A DNA stretch of 64,000 nucleotides from Cylindrotheca closterium (GCA_933822405.4 CAKOGP040002036.1:2636-66635); one strand, 5' to 3'. Shown: positions 44,168 through 56,200, counted from the stretch's first letter. The notes: generated by a model not told the origin, from the sequence alone. Translations and numbers: made by a program.

Positions 44168-45109
44168 ATGGCTATCACAGCAACATCCACCACTATCAAC
44201 AGTGCTGGTGTCATTTGGTCCTTCGCGGCTGGTGCAGCAGCAATGGAACCTGATGACGATGATCTATCAGTATGCTTTACACCAGTAGCACAGACAGCCC
44301 AAGACCAAACAGGACATCAGAGTCTGCAGAGAAGAAGGCAACCTCCGACAAGACGACGTAGCTCATTAAAAATCACAGATTGTAGTACTTTTTCCATACC
44401 GCAAGCGCCACCAACGATTGATGAGAACAGTGAAAGTAATGACAACAGCGAATCACTATCACTCTACTCGAGGAAAAGTGGCAGTAGTTGCAGTAGCTCA
44501 GGGAGAAGTAGCTACTCGAGTCGAGAATGGGCTGAAGCTCCCATGGCTCCAAGCGCACTGCTTAGCAAAATGATGCCTTCCGAAGTCAAGAAAGCTGAAG
44601 AGATTCTGTCGCAAAGGCAGCAAACGACGCGGTATTCCTTGTACAAAATGACCAGATCGGAGGTCAGACTTCAGCTTCAATCATCCTTTTGCAAATTGGA
44701 CTCCCTGAATGATTTGCCATCTTTTCAGAAACAACAGAAACGAGACTTATCCTCTCATATTTCCGCCCCGTGCTTCGAATCATCCAAGGCCCGTGGTCTA
44801 GGGAAAAGCACCCAGAAGAAGGAAGCCGCTCTAATGTCTATGCTTCGTGCTGATCTACAACCCAAACCGGAAAAATCAAAGTCCAAGAAAGGGTCGTCCA
44901 AGCGTACGACCAAGAAAAGCAAGGGTCGTGCGAAGGACGACGACGAAAAGTCCAAAATCTCTTCGTCGATGCGCTCCAGCACGAGTAGTAGGTCCAAGTC
45001 GAAGAAGAAGTCCAAACATCATGATGATACGAGTAAGAGCTCCAAGACAAACGCCAACAAAAAACGGAGCAAACGATCAAGTGAGTCTGAAGCGGCAATG
45101 GCTGAATAG
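44168..45109 (+). CDS. Trp-acidic module protein, member 4 (single W module)
   Basis: Single exon, 313 aa. The start at 44168 is chosen by alignment with MAITATST.INSAGVIW of the 39407 gene. One module, AGVIWSFAAG followed by a short acidic DDDDLS; the ERF.xMR part is lost. The centre is well kept: APSALLSKMMPS, SLYKMTRSEVRLQLQSSFCKL, DSLNDLPSF, SHISAPCFES and LMSMLRADLQPK. The basic tail (KSKSKKGSSKRTTKKSKG and SSKTNANKKRSKRSS) lacks the SPKRSSKKSLK repeats. Comparing the members shows that the SSFCKLD...DLPS block and ADLQPK are the most constrained parts, while the tail is free to vary. Confidence 0.85.
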   Translation: MAITATSTTINSAGVIWSFAAGAAAMEPDDDDLSVCFTPVAQTAQDQTGHQSLQRRRQPPTRRRSSLKITDCSTFSIPQAPPTIDENSESNDNSESLSLYSRKSGSSCSSSGRSSYSSREWAEAPMAPSALLSKMMPSEVKKAEEILSQRQQTTRYSLYKMTRSEVRLQLQSSFCKLDSLNDLPSFQKQQKRDLSSHISAPCFESSKARGLGKSTQKKEAALMSMLRADLQPKPEKSKSKKGSSKRTTKKSKGRAKDDDEKSKISSSMRSSTSSRSKSKKKSKHHDDTSKSSKTNANKKRSKRSSESEAAMAE

Positions 45110-47139
45110 AGCGTATAGCGGCGCCTACACGAAATCAGCCTCCCTCCCACTTCTAGCACTGATTTTTTAGCTACCACTATACTAGTAGTTGAGTGGATGC
45201 ATTTTAGTCCATACTAGTTCGTAGTCCGATTCTATCACCATTCTATGAATGTTTTATCGTTGAAAAAAGCCTGTCAATGATGTTCATTTAGAATGAACCA
45301 ACTATTTTACACTGCTACAGGTCCATGCACATGTGTACCTATTGCCATAGGTACCATATATACCGGTAAACTATTAGTACCAGGTACCAGGTACATAGTA
45401 ACGAAGGACTGCCTCAGCTCACACATGTGCGATGTATGTGAGATGAATATCTGACTCTATGACTATAAGACACCTTCGGTACTCTGTGAACCTTAGTTTT
45501 CAGTTGTTTGGCGCAACGTAGTTCTAATATAATGGACCTTAAAGTTGTCAATAAACTTTCTTTAGTTTTGATTAGAGTTTTCGAATGATGACCGAGGCAA
45601 AGCTCAAGCTTTTATCCTCAGTCATCCCATAGAATCTCTACACAGTTTTATCTACTACACTTCAATCGTTCATCTTTCGAACAACATCCTCTGCCCATGA
45701 CTGGTTCTGCTTACTTTCACGTCTGATGTATGATGGTGTATAGACTCATCGTCACTATCTGAATCAGCGGAGTCGTCTGTACGACTTCCAACAGGTGCTG
45801 TACTCTTGGTCATAGCTCTGCATATTACAGTAGTGCCATGAGCCCTTTGTAGACCCTTGGTAAGATGAACCTCGGGTAGCATGGTTCTCCTATAAGTCGA
45901 GCCAGTGACTTGCAGCCTCTAAATATGCGATATCTTACCATCTCAATGGATGATGGAATGTCTCCTTGTTGTGCTGAACAGAGCAAATGCAGCACCGCCT
46001 GACTTATTTGACGTACAAAGACAATATTATCTTCGACAGCGGTCAAGATAGAAATTTCGATATGCGCGATTTGAACAATAGGAACAACGTTAGAATGAAA
46101 CCAAACCAATTACATAAGACTGTAAAAGTTCCATCGGTATAAGTATAGTGTAACATATTCTGACTCCGCGGAGTCATCGTCCGTACACGTGTACGACTTC
46201 CAACACCTGCGTGTTGGAGGTGGAGGTCAGACTAAACCGCGTGCCGGTAAATATATTGTGAATCTCAATCATCGGAACGACGCTGAGATTGAACATATAT
46301 ATTCAATATGCGGTACGGTACATGGCATTATTGATGATCATACCGTGTATATCTACTGTAGCCACAGTGTGGATAGTGTGGATAGTGTGGATATGATGGT
46401 ATGGTGGTAGATGGTGTGAGTCTTCCGACTTTGCAGCAATCCTTCATCATTGTTGCTTCGCATCGTCAGTTCCATTGCTTCGCTGCAAGTGGTATCCTAC
46501 TGTAATCCTGCATTTCTGGGCAGTAAAGAACGATCCTGGTTCACAACTATACCTTGGTGTTTGGTCCAATCATCAGCGCGAGGATGGACTAGACTCGCAT
46601 CTGAAACCGCTGAAACTTCAAAAATTGAAAGCCCAACATAATGCTTTATTTCAATAATGACCTATTGCAATAATCTTTAGGTCCTCTACCTGTATGACGA
46701 GCTATTTGATCAGCCCCGTTACTCGCTGGGTGTGTTTGATGACATTCTAGGCACACGTTTGAAATTATGATGATTTCTTCGCAAATTCGGATGGTACAGT
46801 ATACTTCTGCCGTCGTACCATTTTTCATGTGGAAGTCTCAGCTCTACTTATACACAGCGCCAAAAGAGGCCGATTGGGCAGTAATAACCCTATTCCTATG
46901 GCCGATCAGAGACAATCTGATCTAATTATATCGACTCAAATGCTAGCAATTGGGAAAGAAGGAGCACCGTGGTCTGCAATTACAATTGGCTTCCTAGACA
47001 ACTTTTTCGGTAAGAAAGTATGAGGCTCTTGCAAGAGTGTACCAATAATGAAAACTAATGTAATTCCCCATTTATGAATATATGCTTTGAACTCTTCGGC
47101 GCATAGCATTCTGCGTGTGATGTCTCGTCCTAAAAGTGG
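45110..47139. other. Intergenic, no gene seen
   Basis: About 2 kb with only short ORFs of ordinary composition. Features: a palindromic run at 45330-45395 (ACCATATATACCGGTAA, ACCAGGTACCAGGTAC) and a three-copy GTGGATAGT tandem near 46371-46393. Confidence 0.5.
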
Positions 47140-49806
47140 TTACTTTGTCGTCGCCATCATAGGACGTTTCTTCTTCCGCTTCTTCTTTATAGATCTCGGC
47201 TTCTTCTTTTCCTTCTTTCGTGGAAGAAACAGTCCAGTGGGTGGTGATGCGGCGCTTAAGAAATCGCTTTCTAACGAAACCGAAGGGCTGGTCACCCCAC
47301 CACCACCTTCTTCTTCTTCGGTCAGGACAAACCCGTTCGATCCGAGAGAACCGAAGCTATTCCTGAGAAGACTATTCATAGAACCCACACTGCGTTGGCG
47401 GACGGCAGTCTGGGGTGTAGCATCGTTCAGACCGACATCGTATTGCAAAAAAGGGCTTGTGGTTGGATTATGATGGCTACTGTGGTCCAAGCACAAAGCA
47501 GTTCCAAAGAGCGACGGCAAGGATTCACTCGCATGGGATGCGGAACTTTGATCTTGATCTTTTTTGGAATTTCGTTTGCCTTTCTTTCTGCGTTTGCTCT
47601 TGAACATGTGACGAGCCCCTGCCGATGCTACTTTTGGTGATTGCTTACGAGATGGTAGCTTGTTGGAAGCTGTTGATGATACGGGCGACAACTTGCTGGA
47701 TGATTTAGATGATGCCGGCGATGACTTGCTCGAAGATGTCCGAGAGGACCTGCTCTTGGCTTCAGCAGGAGGACTCGGAGGAATGATTGGTACCATCGTG
47801 ACAAATTCAATGGTTCGTGGAATGTCGCCAAGCGCTGCTGCGGCGCTCTTTCTTCTCTGTAACGACTTTTTCCTCATTTCAATTGACCTGGAATTCCTAT
47901 TGGAATTGTCACTTGTCCTCATACTTCGCTTTGAATTACCGGAGGATGTTCTTGTACTCCGTCTGGACTCCCGAGCTACGGGGCTGACAGTTGATTCATG
48001 TGTCGAGTGGAATCGATTCAAGCTGTCTTGACTCTTGGAATTGCGCACCGAGGAATCGCCAGTATGGAGGGAAATGGACATGTCGCGAGACCCCCTTCGC
48101 GCCATCAGTGAAATATCCATCATATCATTCTTCTTCTTTTGGCTCTGCCTCCTTTGTGACCTCGGCAACAGCAATCCCTCGTTTCCCTTTGCAATATTTC
48201 GCCTCAAGGTTGCCTCAACACTCGGTGAATCCTCCAACGACGAAATCCCGTCCACACTGCTGGAATCTGTGGACATGAAAGAATGTGTCACAATCTCTTG
48301 CAAGGATCTTTGACGATGAGAAGGTGACCCAGACCTTCGGGATATAGACCGACGTGACATCGATCGTCCAGAACGGATGGAAACAGAACGCAGAGAACGG
48401 TTTGAATTGGATGTGCTATGTTGAAGGTTGGATCCAGTTTTTTTTGTCTTGAGTAAAGATGAAAGTTCTTCAACTTCTAATACTTCGTGTAACATTTTTG
48501 TTGCTCTAGCCATGGACTCTTGTGTAGCAGAAGATCTTCGTTGCGAGAGCTTACCGTAGTTCTCCAAGGAGGCGATGGACGATGATTGTGCCAAACTCAG
48601 CTGCTTTTCGGTCTTTTTGCTCTTCTCGGTACGACTTGATCTTAGCACTGATCTAGCGGATGATCGCATCGAGGATGAGCCATTTGACGACCGATCCGAT
48701 GGATCAACGGCAACAGATCTAGAGTGGGCCGAATATGACTGCCGATATGCCGTCATACTCGCCGGAAGAATCTGAGACGAGGACCCACCACTAGTTCTTA
48801 CATGAGATGATGATGACCCACTGGTTCGAAGATAATTTGATGATCTTGGAGGGCGAGTTGAAAAGGAATTACTCAACTCTGATATCGTCAGCGAACGCTT
48901 GGAGCTAGGACCCAATTCGGAGATGTGTATCGATCTTTTAGAATCATGTTCTGGTGAGAGCTCGGAAAACTCAGGGGTGCTATCCAGGGAAGACTTTGAT
49001 TGTGTCAATGGTGATTGGGCTGTTTTCTTTCGACTATTTCGCCGGCTGGTGCTACCAATTGTATGTGGACTGCTGTATGGCACAGAGGCAGTGCTTGAGG
49101 ACAGTTCAGCTGTTCTCAGAGTGCTATAGCTATTCCATCCTGCACTTTGATCTCGCTTGAAGCTTCCAGGACTCAGAGATGGGGACTTCTTCCGATCAGA
49201 CTTTTGGGTACTGAAGCTCGAAATGACATCCTTCTCTATGCTCGTTGCTCTATCAATAGCATCAAATATTCTTTGCCGTCGTATTTCCGGAGGGGTATGT
49301 AGTGATTTCTCACTCTCGTTTTTTCGAGACGGAGTCAGAGGTGCAGTGCCTGAAACTCCCACGATATCTTCAGGAATTGAAATGGATCTGTTTCTTCGTT
49401 TTGAACTATTTCGAAATCTTTGCAACTTTGGAGAAGATGGAATCACAGGTGCGACATCGTTTTGCTTCGCTGAGGCACTAATAGGAGCGATGTATTCAGG
49501 AACAGGAATAGATCTTTCCTTCCGCTTTGACCTGTTTCGTAGTCTATGAATGATTGGAATCTTGATTGGGATTTTTGGAATGCTTGAAGTCTTGTTGGAC
49601 GAAGCGGAAGGGGTGTCCTCTAGTTGCCACCATGTTGACTGGGGTGGTGCATCAACATCATCCTCCATCTTGACAGTCTCTCTGGTTTTGGTTTGCCGAT
49701 ATGATACACAAATTCGATCTTTGTTGCAGATTTGAGATGCCGTCTGGAAAAATAGTTTTTGTCTGATAATTTTTTCGGCCACAATTTTGTGAGTCGCCAA
49801 AATCAT
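47140..49806 (-). CDS. Large Ser/Arg-rich disordered protein
   Basis: Single exon, 888 aa from the ATG at 49806; Met47 (49668, MEDDVDAPP) is a plausible alternative start giving 842 aa, and the first 46 residues differ in composition from the rest. N-terminal STWWQLED, then two related repeats (RLRNRSKRKERSIPVPEYI and RFRNSSKRRNRSISIPEDI), a repeated HISELGPSSKRS/TISELSNSF element, and a very Ser/Arg-rich middle (SRSMSRRSISRRSGS) resembling SR-protein RS tracts but without an RRM. The C-terminus has SLPSLFGTALCLDHSSHHNP, NSLLRNSFGSLGSNGFVL and a final Lys-rich tail. No signal peptide or membrane segment. Probably nuclear or cytoplasmic; function unknown. Only loosely similar to the W-module proteins upstream. 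Confidence 0.8.
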   Translation of the reverse strand: MILATHKIVAEKIIRQKLFFQTASQICNKDRICVSYRQTKTRETVKMEDDVDAPPQSTWWQLEDTPSASSNKTSSIPKIPIKIPIIHRLRNRSKRKERSIPVPEYIAPISASAKQNDVAPVIPSSPKLQRFRNSSKRRNRSISIPEDIVGVSGTAPLTPSRKNESEKSLHTPPEIRRQRIFDAIDRATSIEKDVISSFSTQKSDRKKSPSLSPGSFKRDQSAGWNSYSTLRTAELSSSTASVPYSSPHTIGSTSRRNSRKKTAQSPLTQSKSSLDSTPEFSELSPEHDSKRSIHISELGPSSKRSLTISELSNSFSTRPPRSSNYLRTSGSSSSHVRTSGGSSSQILPASMTAYRQSYSAHSRSVAVDPSDRSSNGSSSMRSSARSVLRSSRTEKSKKTEKQLSLAQSSSIASLENYGKLSQRRSSATQESMARATKMLHEVLEVEELSSLLKTKKTGSNLQHSTSNSNRSLRSVSIRSGRSMSRRSISRRSGSPSHRQRSLQEIVTHSFMSTDSSSVDGISSLEDSPSVEATLRRNIAKGNEGLLLPRSQRRQSQKKKNDMMDISLMARRGSRDMSISLHTGDSSVRNSKSQDSLNRFHSTHESTVSPVARESRRSTRTSSGNSKRSMRTSDNSNRNSRSIEMRKKSLQRRKSAAAALGDIPRTIEFVTMVPIIPPSPPAEAKSRSSRTSSSKSSPASSKSSSKLSPVSSTASNKLPSRKQSPKVASAGARHMFKSKRRKKGKRNSKKDQDQSSASHASESLPSLFGTALCLDHSSHHNPTTSPFLQYDVGLNDATPQTAVRQRSVGSMNSLLRNSFGSLGSNGFVLTEEEEGGGGVTSPSVSLESDFLSAASPPTGLFLPRKKEKKKPRSIKKKRKKKRPMMATTK

Positions 49807-50399
49807 GGTGCCGCGAGGGGCTTATGAATTCAATTCTTCCTTTGGTTTTCATAAGTAAAGTGCCGAGCAAAGAACGGATGCTAACGGGGCTCAATAAATG
49901 TCAGATTTCGCTTGGACAATATTTCTGGAATCTTCCCGTTTCTCTTCCGCCTTTCTTCTGGAACTTTCACAAAATATGCAGTTCAAAACGCAACGCATGA
50001 ACATTGTGGTTGCACCTTGTGGTCGCACATAGTTTGGCATCTGATTTCCGACTGGTCCTTATTTGTTTTGTTTGGGTTTTTCCTTGTACAGCAAGAAATG
50101 CTTCCAATTTTTATCGGAGCATTCTGATTGGTCCATGTTTTCCATTGTGACTGTCCTTTGATCGTGCATTCTTACACTTATCATGACCCGCAGATGCAAG
50201 CTTCTTATTTACTGACAATCAAGACAATAAAACCTCTCATCCATATTACAGAGTCGTACAGGAAAGTATCCACACTCAGTAACTTATTGTAGCATAACCA
50301 ACTTGATCAAAGCGTGAGGCAGATTCGTCTCTCTACAACCTTCTTATACCAGAAGGAAATTTGATGCCTTAATTCAGACGGACCAAAATTCAGCTAAAA
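49807..50399. other. Divergent promoter region
   Basis: Separates the minus-strand Ser/Arg-rich gene from the plus-strand receptor gene. No ORF of note and no recognised site. Confidence 0.4.
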
Positions 50400-52806
50400 A
50401 TGCAATTATCACATACAACAAGAGCCTTACTCCTCGTCTTGTTACTTATTGGAATCCTAAGTGTAGAAGGTGGCATTGATTGGCAATCAATCCCGGAGGG
50501 AGTCCTAGTTGGTCCAGGAGTCGGAAGCGTGGATGTGACAGACTTTTGCGACGTTGTCAGAGATACTTCTCGGGATTTGAATGATGCCCTGAGAGGCAGG
50601 AATTTATCGATTGCCGTTCAGTACGGTGCTGGATTTGATTTCTTTCAATACGACCCGGATGAAGAATTGTCTTTCAGCAATCCAGGTGGTATGGTTGCGT
50701 CAATCTTGGATGAATTGGCAAAACGAGCAGGATTTAGCTGGAGAAATTCATTTGTTGCGTACACCACAAACACTACTGACACTTTGTTCGGCACGGGACG
50801 AGGAAAGTGGGATAACATGCTGAACTGGACTACTAGTGTAAGTCATGTCTGATGCACGAACACGGCGGATTCACTATTTGAGTATCTTCTCCTCACCATT
50901 ACTGATTGCATGCATCCTTTAATAGAATTTTGATTTGTCCGTGGACAAATGGTTCCTGACTACGGCGCGCCTAGAAAGTGAAATTGTGTTTTTGCATTCT
51001 TGGTTTGACGCCACTTTGATACTGGTAGATCAAGGAGATGTAACAGATTTCAATTTGTTTGGATTTGCGGCTCCATTTGATCGATACGTCTGGCTTTGTA
51101 TCGTAGCGACGATTGTTTTCAGTGCCGGCTTCATGATGTTCATCGATCATATGGAAAGAGGCAGGAACGATCGATCGTGGAACACATGGATTGGAGATCA
51201 TCTTTACCTATCCAATATGGCATTTTCTCAAAACTTTACGTATGACACGCCAAGATCAGGCGCAGGTCGTATTTTCTTATCAACCTTTTCCTTTTGGTCC
51301 ATGCTCATTGGCGCCACTTACACTGCCAACTTGGCCTCGTTGCTGGTAGAAAATGCTCTAGCGAGCTCGGTGGACTCCGTCAAGGCTGCAATGGACGCGG
51401 ATCTTTCCATTTGCATCCATGATGGAAGTGCCAGTCAAACCATAATGACTGTCATGTACCCATCCATTGCAATTTACGACAAAGTGATCAAGACGTCGAC
51501 ACCATTGGAAATGTACGAAAAATTGGCAACCCAGCAATGTGACATCTTAGTGGGGACTCGACAGGAATTTCAAATCTTGAGTGTCCAAGAAAAGTACGGG
51601 TGCAAGCTGGTGAAAGCTGGTCCAGAAATACAGCAAGGTTCCGCCAGTTTTGCCATCAAGTTCGATCCACTCAGTTGTGACTCAGTCCTTGCCTACGTTC
51701 TCAATATCCATCTTCATGCAATGAGTATCGATGGTAACATGACAAAGTACTGGGACAGTTACATTGACGGCATCGACGGTACTTGCGCCAACAAAGAGGA
51801 ATTGCAAACATCAAGAAGACTTGAGATGGAAAAGTTGGATTCGGTCCAAGAGGAGGAGGAATTTGATTTGGCAGCTCGTCGTCTCAAGGGTGGCGGTGGA
51901 GGTTCCAGCGAGTCAAGTGCCTTTATCGGGGGCTCTACTGAGGACGGTGCAATTCTGCAGATGAAGGGTATGGCGGGAGTCTTCTTCATCCATGGGCTCG
52001 GGACAGCTGTTGCACTTATTCTAGTCTTGTACACCCAGCTACGGAGAAAGTACATCAAGGCGCCAAAGCTTAAACGCAAAGAGCACGAAGAATCTTTGAA
52101 AATTACGAAGTCGTTGACCAAAAAGCCAGTTGATGCTGACTTGCATCGCAAGTATGAGCACTTGAAAAGGGACTTCATGACGCAACTGGACGACCTCTTC
52201 GAACAACACTTGGAAGCGAAACAAATCTCGCAAAACTCGTCGCCATATGTGCAGACTTCGACGCCATATGAAGCTGAAACTGCGTCGGAGCAATCCATAC
52301 CATCATGGTCAGATTCTCCAAGTATGAGTCAAACTTCGCTTGCTCAAAGGCGTAGTCGATCTGGAATGGATGTTGCCGCCCGTACGGGTGGGGATGCAAA
52401 GGCCGAAGCCATGGAATATCATCGCAGTTCACGGAACCTGATTAATACCAATGACAGCACGGGTGGTGTCATTCATACGATAGGAATGGGAAGGACCATT
52501 GGATCGGGAAGGGAAGAGAAGATGGACGTTAAGACGTATCATAAAGAAAGCGGTCGCGGCCTAACAGGCATGAATAGAAACTTTGCCGATAATGTACGGA
52601 ATTTAACTAATCGGAATCAAACGGGGGTCAGCGAAAGGGGCGCTGGTGGACCTGACCAAACAATGGGAATGGGAAGAGAAGCAAAAATGAAAGCAAAGGC
52701 ATACCACAAAGACAGCCGTCGCAATCCAGCAGACATCAACGAAAGCATTCCCAGAAGTATACGTAACATGACTGATGACATCAATGAAAGCTTACGCAGC
52801 CTCTAA
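50400..52806 (+). CDS. Ionotropic glutamate receptor-type ion channel
   Basis: Two exons, join(50400..50837, 50926..52806), 772 aa; the 88-bp intron is GTAAGT...AG, phase 0. Signal peptide (to about residue 24), then ligand-binding lobe S1 without a large amino-terminal domain. The GKWDNMLNW segment and LTTARLES match the S1 core, and Arg161 sits where iGluRs bind the ligand carboxylate. M1 at about 199-219 (YVWLCIVATIVFSAGF), a re-entrant region, M3 ending TYTANLASLLV (about 277-287, the SYTANLAAF gating motif), lobe S2 (about 290-430) and M4 (MAGVFFIHGLGTAVALILVLY). A cytoplasmic tail of about 240 aa carries three loose repeats around YH(K/R).S.R. Family knowledge: amino-acid-gated cation channels. 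The ligand in diatoms is not known from this sequence. All pore and gate parts are present, so it is likely functional. Confidence 0.93.
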
Positions 52807-53224
52807 GAGTTTTATAGCGCCGGGGAAGAACGCTGATGTGGAACATAGTGTTAGAAGTTGTTTTATTCAATTAGGAGCATGTATTAGATTCTAACCATTG
52901 TATCGTGGAATAAAGTGGCCCAGGGTACTGGGAACACTTTCTATGTATCGGTTGCTGGCTTGTCATAACTTCTTGAATGATGCTCTGGACGTTTACATGT
53001 AGCTCTTGCGCTAGTATGTAGAGGAATGGATTTCCAGATTGTGACTTGCGCTAGGCCTTGCCAGTTTTATGCTTCAGCGATTTGGCTACAAGGGTTGGTT
53101 TGTCCAACTTTGTCTTGCAGTTCAATCTGAACAATTTTGTCTTGGTCGTTGATTTGTTTGTAATATTGATATTAGACTGTACAGTATGTTTCTTATAACC
53201 CTTTAAATGGATAATGCTTATAAG
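52807..53224. other. Convergent intergenic region
   Basis: 3' ends of the receptor gene (+) and the lectin gene (-) face each other here. Nothing further seen. Confidence 0.4.
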
Positions 53225-56200
53225 TTAACAGTAATACCAACCCATGGCCAGCACTTGTCCTGAATCACCAGCATTACAAGTCTGGATTTGCGGATAGGTT
53301 TCACCCAAGTCCAAGCAGCCAGTTGCATAACTAAGCCACTTGGATTCAATCTGCCAAGCGGTAGAGATGGCCCACCTGTGCTGACTTTGAATTGAAGTAC
53401 CGCAAGACCAGGTTTGCAGGGCAGTGCCAGGGTTCAGACTAGGTCCTTCGGGATCGATACATTGGGTATCCACTCCATTCCAAGCTGCCAGACACTGGAT
53501 TCGTCGGGTGCTAGAATCATACGCCCAGAATTGGTTATTGTCAAAGGGATTACAAGTGGCCATTTCCAGGTTCGTCCCTCCTCTTGGATTAGGAGATCGT
53601 AAGCAAAGATTGGTATTGGACATGGGCTTGATTTGGCCGTATTTCAAATTATTGGCATACTTGCAAGTCGAGCTTCCTCCCGAAGGTGGATAGTCCGCTG
53701 GACAGTCATAAGTGATACTAGATTGCATATCTCGATGAGCAACGGTATTTCCACACCATCCATTGTCTTCGTTGCACCACTTTAGCAAGGAACCACAATC
53801 ACAGGCTCGTCCACCAAAGAGTGGACCGCACCGCCCTGGAATATCAGGAGCATTGGGGCAGTCCCAATCGGTTCCTTGGGAGTTCTTGTAATATGCAGTG
53901 TCTCCACAAGTTCCACTGGCAGCATGACAATAGATGTAGATACCGTTACAACTGCATTTAGAGCCTCCCCAAAGAGGTCCACAGTTCCTATCTGGTGTTG
54001 ATGATGGTGCCGGTGTCGAGGGTGCACTGCTAGGACTGGTCGTGGGGCGTCCGGTGGGCGTTTTCGAGGGTTCGTTCGTCGGTAAGTTGGTTGGGCCACT
54101 CGTCGGTGTAAGGGTAGGAGTCCGGCTAGGTTGACTGGAAGGAATAACAGTTGGATATATGGAAGGAGTTGCAGAACCCATTCCAGTTGGTGGTGGCGTT
54201 GGAGGGGGTGTGGGATTACCAGTCGTCGGCCTTGGAGTTGGGCTTGATGAAGGCGTCTCGGATGGGTCCAGCGTAGGTTGAACTGTAGGTCCAGGAGTTG
54301 GAAGCGAGCTCGGATTCGCCGAGGGAGCAATACTGGGTGCAATTGTGGGTTCGGGTGTCGTTGGGCCAACGACTGGCGCCAAGGTTGGATCGTTAGAAGG
54401 GGAATCAGTGGATGGTGTTGCACTGGGCAAAGCCGAAGGAGCCACACTGGGCACGAAGGAAGGCAAAGCACTCGGAGCTAGAGTGTTTTGCAGAATTTCA
54501 ACAATGAATACAAACACCGCTTGAATTGGTGCCTCTAAACTGAGCTTGGCCATCAATTCGTCTCCTTCTCCAAAGACTTGTTGAATCCAATTTTGAAGAT
54601 TGATGGCTCGTTCGGGTCCCTTGAGATAAACCACAATGGAAACAATGACATGCAAGCAAGGTTCTTCGTCGGTCGCTGTACATGCTGCCTCATTGGGAGT
54701 GACTGTTGTTTTCGCATTACCAATCGAGTAGTCGGATGAAAGTTGTAAATAGCGACGAGGTTCCTCCAATCTGGTGCCCCTCCTCATATTGTTTCGTCTT
54801 GAAGCAGCACCAATCAAATCGCATCCCATCATTTCTGGTACCAGAGACTCCTGAATGGCTCGTTCCAATTGAGCTGCCACTGCCTCACTGTCGGCCGGTT
54901 CTGAAAGTAAAATGTCCATGGGAACTTGAAGGTTGCGAATGAGATCTTGTCGCACTTCGACTGGTTCTCCCCGCGACACTGCCAGGCAGTCTTCCGGTGT
55001 TGGAGGTTTGATTTCCAAAACGTCGGTAGGACTAGTACTGGGCAATCCACTGGATATACTGGTAGTGGGTGATGGCGTTGGAAGATCCGTAATAGTAGTA
55101 TCAACTCCTGGGATCGCGACAGGCTCAGTGGCATTGCCTTTGGTAAAGAAATAGACAGCGGCCCCGGCTCCACCCAAAATCAACAAGATCAATACCCAAA
55201 ACTTGGGACTGGTATAATAGGGTTTTGCTGGCGACGACACGTGGTTGCCGTCATTTTGGTGAGTCGCATGGGGAATATTTGATTCCGGTGGTGGTGGTGG
55301 TGGTGGCATGACGGGATTCCCTTGAATGTCAAATTCTTTCACCTTTGTGTCTTCGCCGTCGTCGGGTATTTCGACCATCATGGCTTCCGGTACCACTTCG
55401 AGTGTATTACTAGCTGGTGCATTATCATCATCGCCGTCTTCTAGGTACAAGGCATCCTTTTTGGTCCTGATGGGTGCACCCTTTTGTCGTACAGCGCCTC
55501 CTGATGATTTGGAAGCTTCTTTTTCCTTTCTCCGGCGACGAGATTCTCGACCATCAGAAGAACCTTCTCCTTCATTTGCTGATACAGCTCCTGGGACAAT
55601 TGGTCTATCCTTGCGAGAGCGTCGCTCTTTTCCCTTTGGATCATCCGCACTTCGACGGGATCTTGACAGGTCGTCTAGGCTTCCATCGTCCGGATTGTAC
55701 TCCTCGGCAATGGCACCCGGGGCTAACGCGAAAGTCTTGCGAGCCGCCTTGCGTTTGATATCTCTATCATCGGTTCGATCCGAACGTCGTGAACTTGACT
55801 TCTTGCTAGAAGAAGGATGAGGAGCGTCAGAAGAGACAGCACCAGGAGCTAGAGCTGGAGCTCTATTGCTCCGTTTGACTCTGCCCTTGGCTTCCTTGTC
55901 TTGGTCTTCGGTCCGTTTCGATCGACGGTCTCGTTCTTGTCGTTTTTCTCGTTCTTGCGCATTGCTAGAGTTGCTTCGCTGGTTTCTGTCTTTACCAGAG
56001 TCATCATACTTCTCATGATTCGATTTAAGATCCCCAACTACCTGAACTTTATCTTTTGTTCTCATTGGGCTCTTGGAAGGGCGGGGACTATTTCGATGGG
56101 GAGAAACACGGTCTCTCGCCTTGTGGTGTGAGTGATTTTTGGATCCACTATTAGGGCTCGCAGTTCGTCGTTTGGACCTGTTTCGTTTGGTCACTTCAGA

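Noticed and set aside
39407..45109. Idea that the Lys/Ser-rich proteins are silaffins (silica-forming)
   Set aside because: Composition fits, but none has a signal peptide, which silaffins need to reach the silica deposition vesicle.
53225..53640. Reading the beta-trefoil gene as a ricin-like toxin
   Set aside because: Only the lectin fold is present; no catalytic A-chain domain, and the architecture is a membrane stalk protein.
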